Assembly (NCBI RefSeq): GCF_018499875.1
Contig: NZ_JAHBAY010000009.1
Location: 124,001 to 188,000 of the forward strand
Origin: Kineosporia corallincola
Lineage (GTDB): Bacteria > Actinomycetota > Actinomycetes > Actinomycetales > Kineosporiaceae
Direction: 5' to 3'
DNA: 64,000 nt
Under the pieces are notes generated by a model. The model was not told where the DNA came from and did not search any database. It worked only from the letters and a program-made list of their open reading frames with translations. Shown here in pieces: positions 18,135 to 25,969 of this stretch. Numbering within the stretch: the first letter of the stretch is position 1; each line of letters begins with the position of its first letter. Position numbers and translations under genes: made by a program.

Positions 18135-18148
18135 TAACCGCTTGGTTA
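18135..18148. promoter_or_regulatory. Inverted repeat TAACC-gctt-GGTTA
   Basis: Perfect five-base arms with a four-base spacer, located 17 bases from the palindrome at 18109 in the same intergenic region. It is a second operator candidate. Confidence 0.4.
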
Positions 18149-18149
18149 A

Positions 18150-18161
18150 CCCACCTGTGGG
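18150..18161. promoter_or_regulatory. Inverted repeat CCCAC-ct-GTGGG
   Basis: Third short inverted repeat in the same region, immediately after the TAACC repeat. It could be an operator half or part of a 5' leader structure of the TetR transcript. Confidence 0.35.
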
Positions 18162-18200
18162 ATAAGGTCGGTTTATGAGCTCCGACCACCCCGTCGCCTG

Positions 18201-18800
18201 ATGCCGAAGATCGTCGACCACGACGAGCGGCGCGCACAGATCGTGGACGCGACCATGCGGGTGGTGGAGCAGGTCGGGCTGGAGGGCACCACGATCCGGG
18301 CCATCGCCCGGGAGGCCGGCTGTTCCACCGGCGTCCTCGCCCACTACTTCAAGAACAAGGCCGACATCCTGGTGACGGCCCACCTCGCCGCCTTCTCCGC
18401 GGTGCGTGACCGGATCGCCGAGCACCAGGCCGACACCGACGACGCCGTGGCGCTGATGCGCCTGGCCCTGGAGGAGGCCTGCCCGCTCGACCGGCCGCGC
18501 CTGCTGGAGGCCGGTATCGACGTCAGCTTCTGGGGTCTGGCCCTGCACGACGAGCACCTCAAGGAGGTGCGGCGGCGTAGCCACATCGACGCCATCGACT
18601 TCTGGGAGTCGCTGGTGGCGGGGGTCGTGGAGCAGGGCCGCGCCCTGCCGGGCGCCTCTGCCCGCGCCGTGGCCGTCGAGACGGTGCTGCTGATCGACGG
18701 CCTGTCCGTCAACGCGGTGCTGTTCCCCGACGTGATGGACGCTGAGCGTCAGCTCGCCGTCATCGACGAGCACCTGCGGAGTTTCGTGGCGCGAGGCTGA
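18201..18800 (+). CDS. TetR/BetI-like transcriptional regulator
   Basis: A 199-residue regulator. The N-terminal helix-turn-helix spans about residues 8-55 (RAQIVDATMRVVEQVG, GTTIRAIAREAGCSTGVLAHYFKNKADIL). The C-terminal part, with EACPLDRPRLLEAGIDVSFW and a 19-residue helix pattern, resembles BetI-type (TetR_C_6) ligand domains. It is divergent from the aminotransferase-permease-kinase/aldolase genes and probably represses them. An eight-codon reading frame (ATG at 18176, stop 18199-18201) overlaps its start as TGATG, which may couple translation. The 3' end overlaps a decayed MFS gene on the other strand. Confidence 0.88.
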   Translation: MPKIVDHDERRAQIVDATMRVVEQVGLEGTTIRAIAREAGCSTGVLAHYFKNKADILVTAHLAAFSAVRDRIAEHQADTDDAVALMRLALEEACPLDRPRLLEAGIDVSFWGLALHDEHLKEVRRRSHIDAIDFWESLVAGVVEQGRALPGASARAVAVETVLLIDGLSVNAVLFPDVMDAERQLAVIDEHLRSFVARG

Positions 18801-19102
18801 TCCCGATCGCCAGCGCGATCACCGTCACGGCGAAAGCCGATCTGGTGGAAAGATGTCCGGCTGCGATCCCGGCCAGCGCCGTGCCGGCCGAGACGCCCAG
18901 ATTGCCGGCGGAGGTGACCCAGGTGCTGGCCTCGGTGCGCCGGCGCTGTCCGGCGATGCTGTCGCTCGCGGTGAAAGCGGCCACGTAGAGCGGGGACGCG
19001 ACGAACGAGCCGAGCGCGACGAGGACCGCGACGACCCCCAGGTGCGGGAACAGCAGGCAGCCCAGCGCCGGGGCAGGCGGGCGGCCGTCAGCAGGGTCAT
19101 CT
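18760..19102 (-). pseudogene. Remnant of an MFS transporter (C-terminal fragment, frameshifted)
   Basis: On the minus strand the frame ending at 18760 reads LFPHLGVVAVLVALGSFV, then PLYVAAFTASDSIAGQRRRT and EASTWVTSAGNLGVSAGTAL, the pattern of the last four helices of a drug-efflux MFS protein. Upstream the match stops: a start-like MTLLTAARLP at 19102 is in another frame, and joining RLP to ALGCLL requires deleting two C bases in a CCCC run near 19068. Only about 110 of the usual 400 residues remain. The gene is therefore truncated and frameshifted. Its end also runs into the TetR gene. Confidence 0.7.
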
Positions 19103-19155
19103 CGTGACTGCGCCTGGCTGAACCGACCGGCTCACCTTTTCGGGGGGTCCCTTTC

Positions 19156-19201
19156 GCGTTTTGACACCACCCAGAGCGCCTGGCCGGTGTGAAAACGAAA
19201 G
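19156..19201 (+). repeat. 46-bp hairpin repeat, copy A
   Basis: This segment matches the reverse complement of 45166-45211 at 40 of 46 positions without gaps. The conserved flanks begin GCGTTTTGACACCACC and include GGCCGGTGTGAAAA, so the arms TTTTGACACC and GGTGTGAAAA can pair with one mismatch. The variable bases cluster in the loop. Both copies lie between divergently arranged genes. Confidence 0.75.
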
Positions 19202-19390
19202 ACGGCCTCCCGAACCTCCGCCCACCCGGTGGGGCGAGAGGCGGGTGGGCGCGCGGCCCGCGGGAGCGGGCGGGATGTCGCGGGCGGTGCGGGGGAGAGG
19301 GCCGCCGTCCACGCGAGTGGCTGTGATCCGGCTCCACGGCGATGTGAGAACCATGGCGGCAGGCCTACCGTCATGCCGACTGGACGCAAG

Positions 19391-19405
19391 TAGACCGGTC
19401 GTCTA
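19391..19405. promoter_or_regulatory. NemR-box-like operator upstream of DJ-1 gene
   Basis: TAGACCGGTCGTCTA contains perfect arms TAGAC and GTCTA around a five-base centre, 54 bases before the DJ-1 start. It closely resembles the TAGACC-N4-GGTCTA site of the E. coli NemR repressor as I recall it. A NemR-like TetR gene follows at 20157, so it is the natural operator. Confidence 0.7.
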
Positions 19406-19459
19406 GTTTGGAACTCAGGCCGGAACGCCCGGCCCTCCAGAGCATCGAGGTGCATCACC

Positions 19460-20146
19460 ATGAAGGTCCTGATCGTCCTGACCTCCCACGACCAGCTCGG
19501 CGACACCGGCAGGAAGACCGGCTTCTGGCTGGAGGAACTGGCCGCGCCGTACTACCGGCTCCAGCAGGCGGGGGCGCGGATCACGCTGGTCTCGCCGCAG
19601 GGCGGGCAGCCGCCTCTCGACCCGAAGAGCAACGAGCCGGACAGCCAGACCGACGACACCCGCCGGTTCGAGGCAGACCCGCAGGCGATGGCCGCGCTGG
19701 CCGCGACCGGCCGGCTCGCCGACGTGGACCTGGCCGGATTCGACGCCGTGTTCTACCCCGGCGGGCACGGTCCGCTGTGGGACCTGGCCGAGGACCCGCA
19801 CTCGATCGCGCTGATCCAGAACGCGATCCGCGGCGGCAAGCCGGTCGCGCTGGTCTGTCACGCCCCCGGCGTGCTGCGCCACGTGGTGAACGAGGACGGC
19901 ACCCCGCTGGTGGCCGGCCGGCAGGTCACCGGGTTCACCAACACCGAGGAGGAGGAGGTCGGCCTGACCGACGTCGTGCCGTTCCTGGTGGAGGACGAGC
20001 TGAGGGCCAGGGGCGGCGTCTACTCCCAGGGCCCGGACTGGGGTTCGTACGTGCTGCGTGACGGTCTGCTGATCACCGGCCAGAACCCCGGGTCCTCGGC
20101 CGAGGCGGCCGACGTGCTGGTCGGTGTGCTGAACGCGGAGAGGTAA
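19460..20146 (+). CDS. DJ-1/PfpI family protein (putative glyoxalase III / deglycase)
   Basis: A 228-residue cytoplasmic protein of the Hsp31-like branch of DJ-1/PfpI. The nucleophile elbow is LVCHAPGVL with Cys133 and neighbouring His134, and the partner acid is Glu25 or Glu26 in GFWLEEL. FYPGGHGPLWDL and GFTNTEEEEV are further family hallmarks. Members convert glyoxal and methylglyoxal to hydroxy acids without glutathione. GAGGTG precedes the ATG. It is followed after ten bases by a NemR-like regulator and preceded by a matching operator, so an electrophile-inducible two-gene operon is likely. Confidence 0.9.
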   Translation: MKVLIVLTSHDQLGDTGRKTGFWLEELAAPYYRLQQAGARITLVSPQGGQPPLDPKSNEPDSQTDDTRRFEADPQAMAALAATGRLADVDLAGFDAVFYPGGHGPLWDLAEDPHSIALIQNAIRGGKPVALVCHAPGVLRHVVNEDGTPLVAGRQVTGFTNTEEEEVGLTDVVPFLVEDELRARGGVYSQGPDWGSYVLRDGLLITGQNPGSSAEAADVLVGVLNAER

Positions 20147-20156
20147 TCTGACCGGT

Positions 20157-20750
20157 ATGACACCCAGGCGCGCCGACCAGGACACGCGCGTGAACCTGCT
20201 CGACGCGGCCGAGAAGATCTTCGCCACCAAGGGCTATGCCGCGGTCGGGATCAACGAGGTGCTCTCCAGCGTCGGGGTGCCCAAAGGCTCCTTCTACCAC
20301 TACTTCGCCTCCAAGGACGCGTTCGGCGAGGCGGTGATCGGGCACTACTTCGAGCACTACCTGCTGGAGATCGACCAGATCATGGGCCGGCCCGACGCGT
20401 CCTGGGCGCAACGGCTGATGGCCTACTGGGAGAACTGGCGCTCCACGCAGAGTCTCGACGAGTGCCAGGGGCGTTGCCTGGCGGTCAAACTCGGCGCCGA
20501 GGTGGCGGACATGTCCGAGCCGATGCGCCTGGCCCTGAAGACCGGCACCACCGGCGTGGTCGACCGCCTGGAGAAGGCCGTGGCGGGCGGCGCCGCCGAC
20601 GGCTCGCTGACGCTGCGCGGCGAGGCCCGGGCGATGGCCGGGTCGCTGTACGAATTGTGGCTCGGCGCAAGCGTGATGGCCAAGGTGCACCGCAGCATCA
20701 CCCCGATGGACCACGCCACGGCGACCACCCGGCAGCTCCTCGGGCTCTGA
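20157..20750 (+). CDS. TetR family regulator, NemR-like
   Basis: A 197-residue repressor. The helix-turn-helix covers about residues 12-58 (LLDAAEKIFATKGYAAVGIN, then SVGVPKGSFYHYFASKDAF). The C-terminal domain has ECQGRCLAVKLGAEVADMS with Cys103 and Cys107; E. coli NemR senses bleach and reactive carbonyls through Cys106 in the equivalent helix. Together with the DJ-1 gene just upstream and the NemR-box-like site at 19391, it probably derepresses carbonyl detoxification. A partial half-site (GACCGGT) also lies at its own start. Confidence 0.88.
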   Translation: MTPRRADQDTRVNLLDAAEKIFATKGYAAVGINEVLSSVGVPKGSFYHYFASKDAFGEAVIGHYFEHYLLEIDQIMGRPDASWAQRLMAYWENWRSTQSLDECQGRCLAVKLGAEVADMSEPMRLALKTGTTGVVDRLEKAVAGGAADGSLTLRGEARAMAGSLYELWLGASVMAKVHRSITPMDHATATTRQLLGL

Positions 20751-20760
20751 GCGGATCACC

Positions 20761-21293
20761 GTGGCCCACGGCGTCGTTCTGGTGAACGGTTACCCCGGTT
20801 CCGGAAAGTCCACCCTGGCCGAAGGACTCGGCCGGTGTCTGGACGTGCCCGTGCTGTCGAAGGACCGGGTCAAGGAGGCCCTCGCCGACGCCGGGCGAGG
20901 TGCACCGGCGATCGCCGGGCGAGGTGGGCCGGCGATCGGCGCACGAGCCATGGACGCCGTGTGGGCGACGGTGCGGGAGCTGGCCGGTCTTGTCGTCGTC
21001 GATTGCTGGTGGTTCCGCCCGCGCGACCTCGGGTTCGCCCGGGCCGGGCTGGCGTCGGCCACCGCCGGAGCGGCCGTCGAGATCTGGTGCGACGTCCCGA
21101 TCGTGCTGGCCCGCAGGCGTTATGGCGAGCGTGACCGGCACCCGGTGCACCGTGACGACCGGGACATGACCGCGGAGTGGGCGGACTGGGAGGCCCGGGG
21201 GTCCCGCTCTCCCTGACTCCGGTGATCCGGGTGGACACCTCCGGGCCGGTCGACCTGGCACGGCTCGCCACCCGGGTGGCAGCGGCGCTGTGA
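20761..21293 (+). pseudogene. P-loop kinase (AAA_33 type), frameshifted near the 3' end
   Basis: Starts with GTG ten bases after the TetR gene. Residues 1-145 read as a small P-loop kinase: Walker A GYPGSGKSTLAEGLG at 10-24, VPVLSKDRVKEAL, and a VVVDCWW strand. The frame stops at 21216, but the -1 frame entered at the GGGGG run (21197-21201) continues as PLSLTPVIRVDTSGPVDLAR and RLATRVAAAL to a stop at 21291-21293, the normal C-terminus of this family. One missing G would restore the gene. It may be a sequencing error, a recent mutation or a programmed shift. The substrate is unknown. Confidence 0.75.
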
Positions 21294-21309
21294 CCCGCGC
21301 GCGGCGTCC

Positions 21310-22005
21310 TCAGCGCCGGCGGGCGATCACGATCCCGTCCCAGCCCTTCACCCCGACGGTCTGGAGCGCGGTGGCGTCGAGGTCGGGGTGGGCGGCGATG
21401 TCGGCGACGACCGCGCGCACACCCTGCACCCGGGGGTCGTCGCTGTCCGGGTCGGCCACGGCGCCGTCGCGCACCACGTTGTCGATCACGATGACCGCGC
21501 CCGGCCGGGTGAGGCGCAGGGCGGCGGCGAGGTAGGCCGGGTTGCTCGGCTTGTCGGCGTCGATGAAGACGAGATCGAAGGGCTCGGCGTCGTTCTCGAT
21601 CAGCGCCGCGGCGGAGTCGGTGGCCGGGCCGATCAGGATCTCGACCCGGTCGGCCAGCCCGGCCCGGCGCAGGTTCTCCTCGGCGACGGCGGCGTTACCC
21701 GGGTCGAGCTCCAGGCTGACCACCTGCCCGGCGGGTCCCGTCGCGCGGGCGAACCAGATGGTGGAATAGCCTGCCAGGGTGCCGAACTCGAGCACCCGCC
21801 GGGCCCCGGCGATCTGGGTGAGCAGACCGAGGAAGGCTCCCTGGTTCGCGGCCACCTCGGCGTTCGGCATGGTGGTACGGGCGCCCGAGTCGCGGGCCGC
21901 GACCAGGGCGTCGTCCTCGGGCACCAACTCGGCGGTGAAGTAGTCGTCGACCGTGCGCCAGGCGGGGGACGAGTCGTAGCGGTTGACCGGTGCGGTGGGG
22001 CTCAT
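21310..22005 (-). CDS. SAM-dependent O-methyltransferase (Methyltransf_3 type)
   Basis: A 231-residue class I methyltransferase of the catechol/caffeoyl-CoA O-methyltransferase group. The SAM-binding motif I region is RRVLEFGTLAGYSTIWFARA, motif III-like DLVFIDADKPSNPAYLAAAL carries the metal-contact Asp, and VIVIDNVVRDGAVADPD follows; the subfamily uses Mg2+ and acts on catechol-like hydroxyls. The N-terminal WRTVDDYFTAELVPEDDAL helix is typical of bacterial members. The gene is divergent from the VOC protein (22078). Natural substrate not determinable. Confidence 0.9.
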   Translation of the reverse strand: MSPTAPVNRYDSSPAWRTVDDYFTAELVPEDDALVAARDSGARTTMPNAEVAANQGAFLGLLTQIAGARRVLEFGTLAGYSTIWFARATGPAGQVVSLELDPGNAAVAEENLRRAGLADRVEILIGPATDSAAALIENDAEPFDLVFIDADKPSNPAYLAAALRLTRPGAVIVIDNVVRDGAVADPDSDDPRVQGVRAVVADIAAHPDLDATALQTVGVKGWDGIVIARRR

Positions 22006-22077
22006 GGCCGGATTCTGGCAGATCGGGCACCTCGATCACCGGCCGAGGAGCCCCGCCGTGATCTAGGATCGGCCGTC

Positions 22078-22419
22078 ATGGCCTTGGATTGGGAACAGGT
22101 AATCGTGCACTCGGCCGACCCCGTGGCGCTGGGGCAGTGGTGGGCGGACGCCCTGGGCTGGGTGGTGGTGCACTCCTCCGACGACGAGTTCGAGATCCGG
22201 CCGGCGGCCGACCGCACGCCCGGGCTGGACTTCGTGCGGCTCGACGAGGCGAAGCAGAGCAAGAGCCGCCTGCACCTGGACTTCCGGCCCGACGACCAGG
22301 CGGCCGAGGTGGCGCGGCTGGTGGCGCACGGCGCCCGGCGGGTCGACATCGGCCAGGGGGAGCAGTCCTGGGTCGTGCTGGCCGACCCGGAGGGCAACGA
22401 GTTCTGCGTGCTCGGCTGA
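22078..22419 (+). CDS. VOC superfamily (glyoxalase-like) protein
   Basis: A 113-residue single-domain protein of the Glyoxalase_6 type: the first beta-alpha unit is VIVHSADPVALGQWWADALG, and LHLDFRPDD and VLADPEGNEFCVLG form the later strands. The frame is open far upstream, but the ATG at 22078 gives a complete domain and the upstream part is antisense to the methyltransferase. Proteins of this size bind metals or small ligands and range from lyases to drug-sequestering proteins, so no specific function is claimed. Confidence 0.85.
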   Translation: MALDWEQVIVHSADPVALGQWWADALGWVVVHSSDDEFEIRPAADRTPGLDFVRLDEAKQSKSRLHLDFRPDDQAAEVARLVAHGARRVDIGQGEQSWVVLADPEGNEFCVLG

Positions 22420-22494
22420 GTCCGGGCGCCGGTTTGCCGCAGGGCAGAACGGACTTCGTGGGCGGGCGGCCACGGCACCGGTAACGTCGGGGCG

Positions 22495-23499
22495 ATGACG
22501 AAGACACTGGTTCTCGGGGGAAGCGCCTGGCTGGGCCGGGCGATCGCCGTCCGCGCTCTGTCCCGTGGGCACGAGGTGACGTGCCTGGCGCGGGGTGAGG
22601 CGGGAGCGTTCGCCGAGGGGGTGCGGGTGGTCACGGCCGACCGTGCGGCGCCGGGCGCCTACGACGAGGTCTCCGCCACCGACTGGGACGTGGTGGTGGA
22701 CGTCAGCTGGCAGCCCGGCCTGGTGCGCTCGGCCCTGGCGGCGCTGGGGGAGCGGGCGGCGACGTGGCAGTACGTGTCGTCGTGCTCGGTGTACGCCGAT
22801 CACAGCACGCCGGACGCCGACGAGTCGGCCGCGCTGCTGCCGGCCCTGAGCACCGACACCGCCGGCCGGGAGACCTACGGCGAGGCGAAAGTGGCCTGTG
22901 AGCAGCTGTGCTCGCAGGCGGTGGGTGACCGGCTGCTGATCGCCCGGGCCGGTCTGATCGGCGGGTACGGCGACGGCAGCGACCGGTTCGGGTACTGGCC
23001 GGCGCGATTCGCGTCGCCCCGCGACGGGCAGCCGGTCCTGGTGCCCGACGAGCCCGGCATGCCGACCCAGACGATCGACGTGCTCGACCTGGCGGCCTGG
23101 CTGGTGGCCTGCGGCGAGAACGCCACCGTCGGCACCTTCAACGTCGGCGGGCCGGTCACCCCGCTCGGCCGGGTGCTCGAGATCGCCCGGGAACTGGCCG
23201 GATCCACCGCCGGGGTGGTGCCGGCCTCGTCGTCCTGGCTGCTGGAGCAGGAGGTGGAGGAGTTCGCCGGGCCGCGGTCGCTGCCGCTGTGGATCGCCGA
23301 CCCGGCGTGGGCCGGGTTCAGCCACCGCAACACCGACGCCGCGGTGCGGGCCGGGCTGACCTGGCGGCCGGTCGAGGAGACGGCCGGGGCCGCCCTGCGG
23401 TGGGAACGCGAACTCGGCCTCGACCGCGAGCGCCGCGCCGGGCTCTCGGCGGCGCAGGAGCGGGAACTGCTCACCGCCTGGTCCCACCACGGCGACTGA
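22495..23499 (+). CDS. NAD-dependent epimerase/dehydratase-like protein (extended SDR)
   Basis: A 334-residue Rossmann protein. The dinucleotide motif LGGSAWLGRAIAVRAL is at the N-terminus (a GGxxxxG variant), DWDVVVDVSWQPG follows, SSCSVYADHSTPD contains the Ser/Tyr region and TYGEAKVACEQ the YxxxK-like segment with Tyr and Lys in the pattern YGEAK. A C-terminal substrate domain ends in LLTAWSHHGD. The layout matches reductase/epimerase proteins of unknown substrate common in actinomycetes. It stands alone between the VOC gene and a GGDEF-EAL gene. Confidence 0.85.
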   Translation: MTKTLVLGGSAWLGRAIAVRALSRGHEVTCLARGEAGAFAEGVRVVTADRAAPGAYDEVSATDWDVVVDVSWQPGLVRSALAALGERAATWQYVSSCSVYADHSTPDADESAALLPALSTDTAGRETYGEAKVACEQLCSQAVGDRLLIARAGLIGGYGDGSDRFGYWPARFASPRDGQPVLVPDEPGMPTQTIDVLDLAAWLVACGENATVGTFNVGGPVTPLGRVLEIARELAGSTAGVVPASSSWLLEQEVEEFAGPRSLPLWIADPAWAGFSHRNTDAAVRAGLTWRPVEETAGAALRWERELGLDRERRAGLSAAQERELLTAWSHHGD

Positions 23500-23598
23500 G
23501 CCGCACGTGAGGGGCGTCACCGCCTCCGGTCCTCAGCATCGTCACCGCACGACCGACAGGCCGGTTAGCCGTGTGGCAGATGATCTCCCGGAGGACGT

Positions 23599-25959
23599 GT
23601 GGCAGCCCAGCAGACAGTCCGGGAGGAGATCCCGCCGCGCCCGCTGAGCAGCCTCACCCGGGACCCGGTGCTGCTCGGCCTGGTCGCGCTCACCGTGGTG
23701 GGATGCGTGCTGTTCCAGGTGTTTCCGGACGACCTGGCCCGCCGTACGCAGATCTACTGGGCCGTGCAGGTGCCGATGGACGGCGCGCTCGCGGTGGGGG
23801 CGTGGCGCCTGCGGCACCTGGCGCCCGCCCGCTACCGGCGCTTCTGGTCGTTCATCGCGTTCGCCGGGGCGTCGTTCACGCTGGGCGACACCTTCCAGTT
23901 CGGCAGCTCGCTGGTCGACCCGGAGCACACCACCACCGGTGGCGGCCTGGTGCAGAACGTCCTGTTCGTGATCGGGATGTCGGCCAACGTGCTGGCCTGC
24001 CTGATGTTCCCGCAGGGCCTCCAGACCGGCCGGGAGCGGCTGATCTTCTGGCTCGACTCCGCCACCGTGCTGGTCGGTGGCGGGGTGCTGGCCTGGTGCT
24101 TCGCGGTGAACCCGATCGACCAGAACACCGACCGGGTGGCCGCCAGCCTGACCGTGGCGCTGGTGATCGTGGCCGCGTTCGCGGCGACCAAGGTGGCGTT
24201 GTGCCCCGAGCCGCCGATGGACCGGATCGCCGCCTGGCCGATGGTGGCCGCGCCGATCGTGCAGGGCGTGAGCACCTTCCTGCTGGGCGCTTTCGGCCAG
24301 CAGGACAGGGCGTACGGGTTCGCCGTGCAGCTGCTGCCGTCGCTGCTGATCGCGGTCGGGCCACGGATCCAGGAGATCACGGTGCGGATCGCCGGGAACG
24401 AGGCCCGGCGCCGGCGCCGGCCGTACAGCCTGCTGCCCTACGGCATGGTGGCGTTCACCTTCGTGATGTTCTTCCTGGTGCTGCCGCAGGACGTGTCGAT
24501 CCAGCTGTGGGGTGCCATCGCCGGGGTGGTGGTGATCACCGCGCTGGTGGCCGGGCGGCAGCTGATCGCGTTCCAGGACAACACGCTGCTGATCGGGCGT
24601 CTCGACGTGGCCCTGGACGACCTCAAGGGCCAGGACGCGCTGTTGCGCTGGCAGGCCTCGCACGACGCGCTCACCGGCCTGGCCAACCGGGCCCGGTTCC
24701 AGCAGGAGGCGACCCGGCTGCTGGGGAGCACCGACACCGCGCGCAGCCACACCGCCCTGCTGATCGACCTGGACGACTTCAAGACCGTCAACGACACCAT
24801 GGGGCACGCCGCGGGTGACACCCTGCTGGTCTCGGTCGCCGACCGGCTGCGCGCCGCGGTGCGGCCGGGGGACCTGGTGGCGCGGCTGGGCGGCGACGAG
24901 TTCGCGGTGCTGATGCCCGACGCCGACGACGTCGCGGCCCGCGCGGTGGCCGAGAACGTGCTGCGTCACGTCACCCAGGACGTCGACATGCTCCAGCACA
25001 CCGTGGCGGTGCGGGCCAGCGTCGGTATCGCCGTGGCCCGGCCCGGCGCCGCCCCCTCCACGTTGCTGAGCAACGCCGACATCGCGATGTACGAGGCGAA
25101 ACGGCGCGGCAAGGACACCTGGGCGCTGTTCAGCAGCGAGATGGGCCTGCGGATCAACGCCGAGGCGGAGATGATCCGGGAGATGGCCGCGGCCGCCGAC
25201 GCCGGCCAGTTCACCCTGGTTTACCAGCCGATCGTGCGGCTCGACGACATGACGATGACCGGCGTCGAGGCGCTGATCCGCTGGTACCACCCCGAGCGCG
25301 GCCTGATCTCGCCCGTCGACTTCATCCCGCTGGCCGAACGGTCGGGCCACATCGTGTCGATCGGCCGCTGGGCCCTGCGCGAGGCCACCCGCCAGGCCGC
25401 GGCCTGGCGCGCGCGGTTCCCGCAGGCCGAGCACCTCACGGTCGGCGTCAACGTGGCCGGGCGCCAGCTGCGCTCGGGCCAGTTCGTGGAGGAGGTCGCC
25501 GCGGTGCTGGCCGAGACCGGGCTACCCGCCTCCTGCCTGAGCATCGAGGTCACCGAGACCGCCGTGCTCGACGACCAGGAGTCGATCGACGCCATGCTGC
25601 GGCTGCGCGAGCTCGGGGTGAAGCTGGCCCTGGACGACTTCGGCACCGCCGCGTCGTCCCTGGGCCTGCTGCTCACCTGCCCGGTCACCACGCTGAAGCT
25701 GGACCGCTCGTTCGTCGAGTCGATCATCACCGTGGGCCGGCAGGCCGCGGTCGCGACCGCCGTCAGCCAGATGGCCAACGCCCTCGACTTCTCCTCGGTG
25801 GCCGAGGGCATCGAGACCGAGGAGCAGTGCGGCCTGCTGCGCGAGCTGGGCTACCGCTACGGCCAGGGTTACCTGTTCTCGCGGCCGGTCACGGCCGACC
25901 AGCTGGCCGGGCACTGGGTGCTCCCGGCCCCCGGCGCGCTCGCGGTGAGCGCGGGCTAG
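23599..25959 (+). CDS. Membrane GGDEF-EAL protein, 2
   Basis: A 786-residue protein with about eight to nine membrane helices in residues 25-330, then GGDEF and EAL domains. The GGDEF motif is intact at 431-435 and is preceded by an RPGD I-site at the right distance; EALIRW begins at 557. Further EAL hallmarks are present (EVTETAVL, LDDFGTAASSLGLLL, LKLDRSFV, AEGIE), although the segment after LDDFGTA is shorter and lacks the usual GYSS wording. GTG start with GGAGG upstream. It ends before the terminator 25970-26003 facing the BCCT gene. Confidence 0.92.
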   Translation: MAAQQTVREEIPPRPLSSLTRDPVLLGLVALTVVGCVLFQVFPDDLARRTQIYWAVQVPMDGALAVGAWRLRHLAPARYRRFWSFIAFAGASFTLGDTFQFGSSLVDPEHTTTGGGLVQNVLFVIGMSANVLACLMFPQGLQTGRERLIFWLDSATVLVGGGVLAWCFAVNPIDQNTDRVAASLTVALVIVAAFAATKVALCPEPPMDRIAAWPMVAAPIVQGVSTFLLGAFGQQDRAYGFAVQLLPSLLIAVGPRIQEITVRIAGNEARRRRRPYSLLPYGMVAFTFVMFFLVLPQDVSIQLWGAIAGVVVITALVAGRQLIAFQDNTLLIGRLDVALDDLKGQDALLRWQASHDALTGLANRARFQQEATRLLGSTDTARSHTALLIDLDDFKTVNDTMGHAAGDTLLVSVADRLRAAVRPGDLVARLGGDEFAVLMPDADDVAARAVAENVLRHVTQDVDMLQHTVAVRASVGIAVARPGAAPSTLLSNADIAMYEAKRRGKDTWALFSSEMGLRINAEAEMIREMAAAADAGQFTLVYQPIVRLDDMTMTGVEALIRWYHPERGLISPVDFIPLAERSGHIVSIGRWALREATRQAAAWRARFPQAEHLTVGVNVAGRQLRSGQFVEEVAAVLAETGLPASCLSIEVTETAVLDDQESIDAMLRLRELGVKLALDDFGTAASSLGLLLTCPVTTLKLDRSFVESIITVGRQAAVATAVSQMANALDFSSVAEGIETEEQCGLLRELGYRYGQGYLFSRPVTADQLAGHWVLPAPGALAVSAG

Positions 25960-25969
25960 CAAAAATGGT

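Larger units (their letters stand above)
19103..19459. other. Intergenic region upstream of the DJ-1 gene
   Basis: No credible gene lies here. The region holds one copy of the 46-bp hairpin repeat (19156-19201), a GC-rich stretch without features I can name, and, close to the DJ-1 gene, the NemR-box-like operator at 19391-19405. Short open frames through the repeat do not resemble proteins. Confidence 0.7.

Noticed and set aside
19097-19354. Short frames with the shared peptide LSFSHRPG...GGVKT at 19.1-19.35 kb and 45.0-45.3 kb
   Set aside because: The shared peptide is only the translation of the 46-bp DNA repeat; the rest of the two frames is unrelated, so they are not a protein family.
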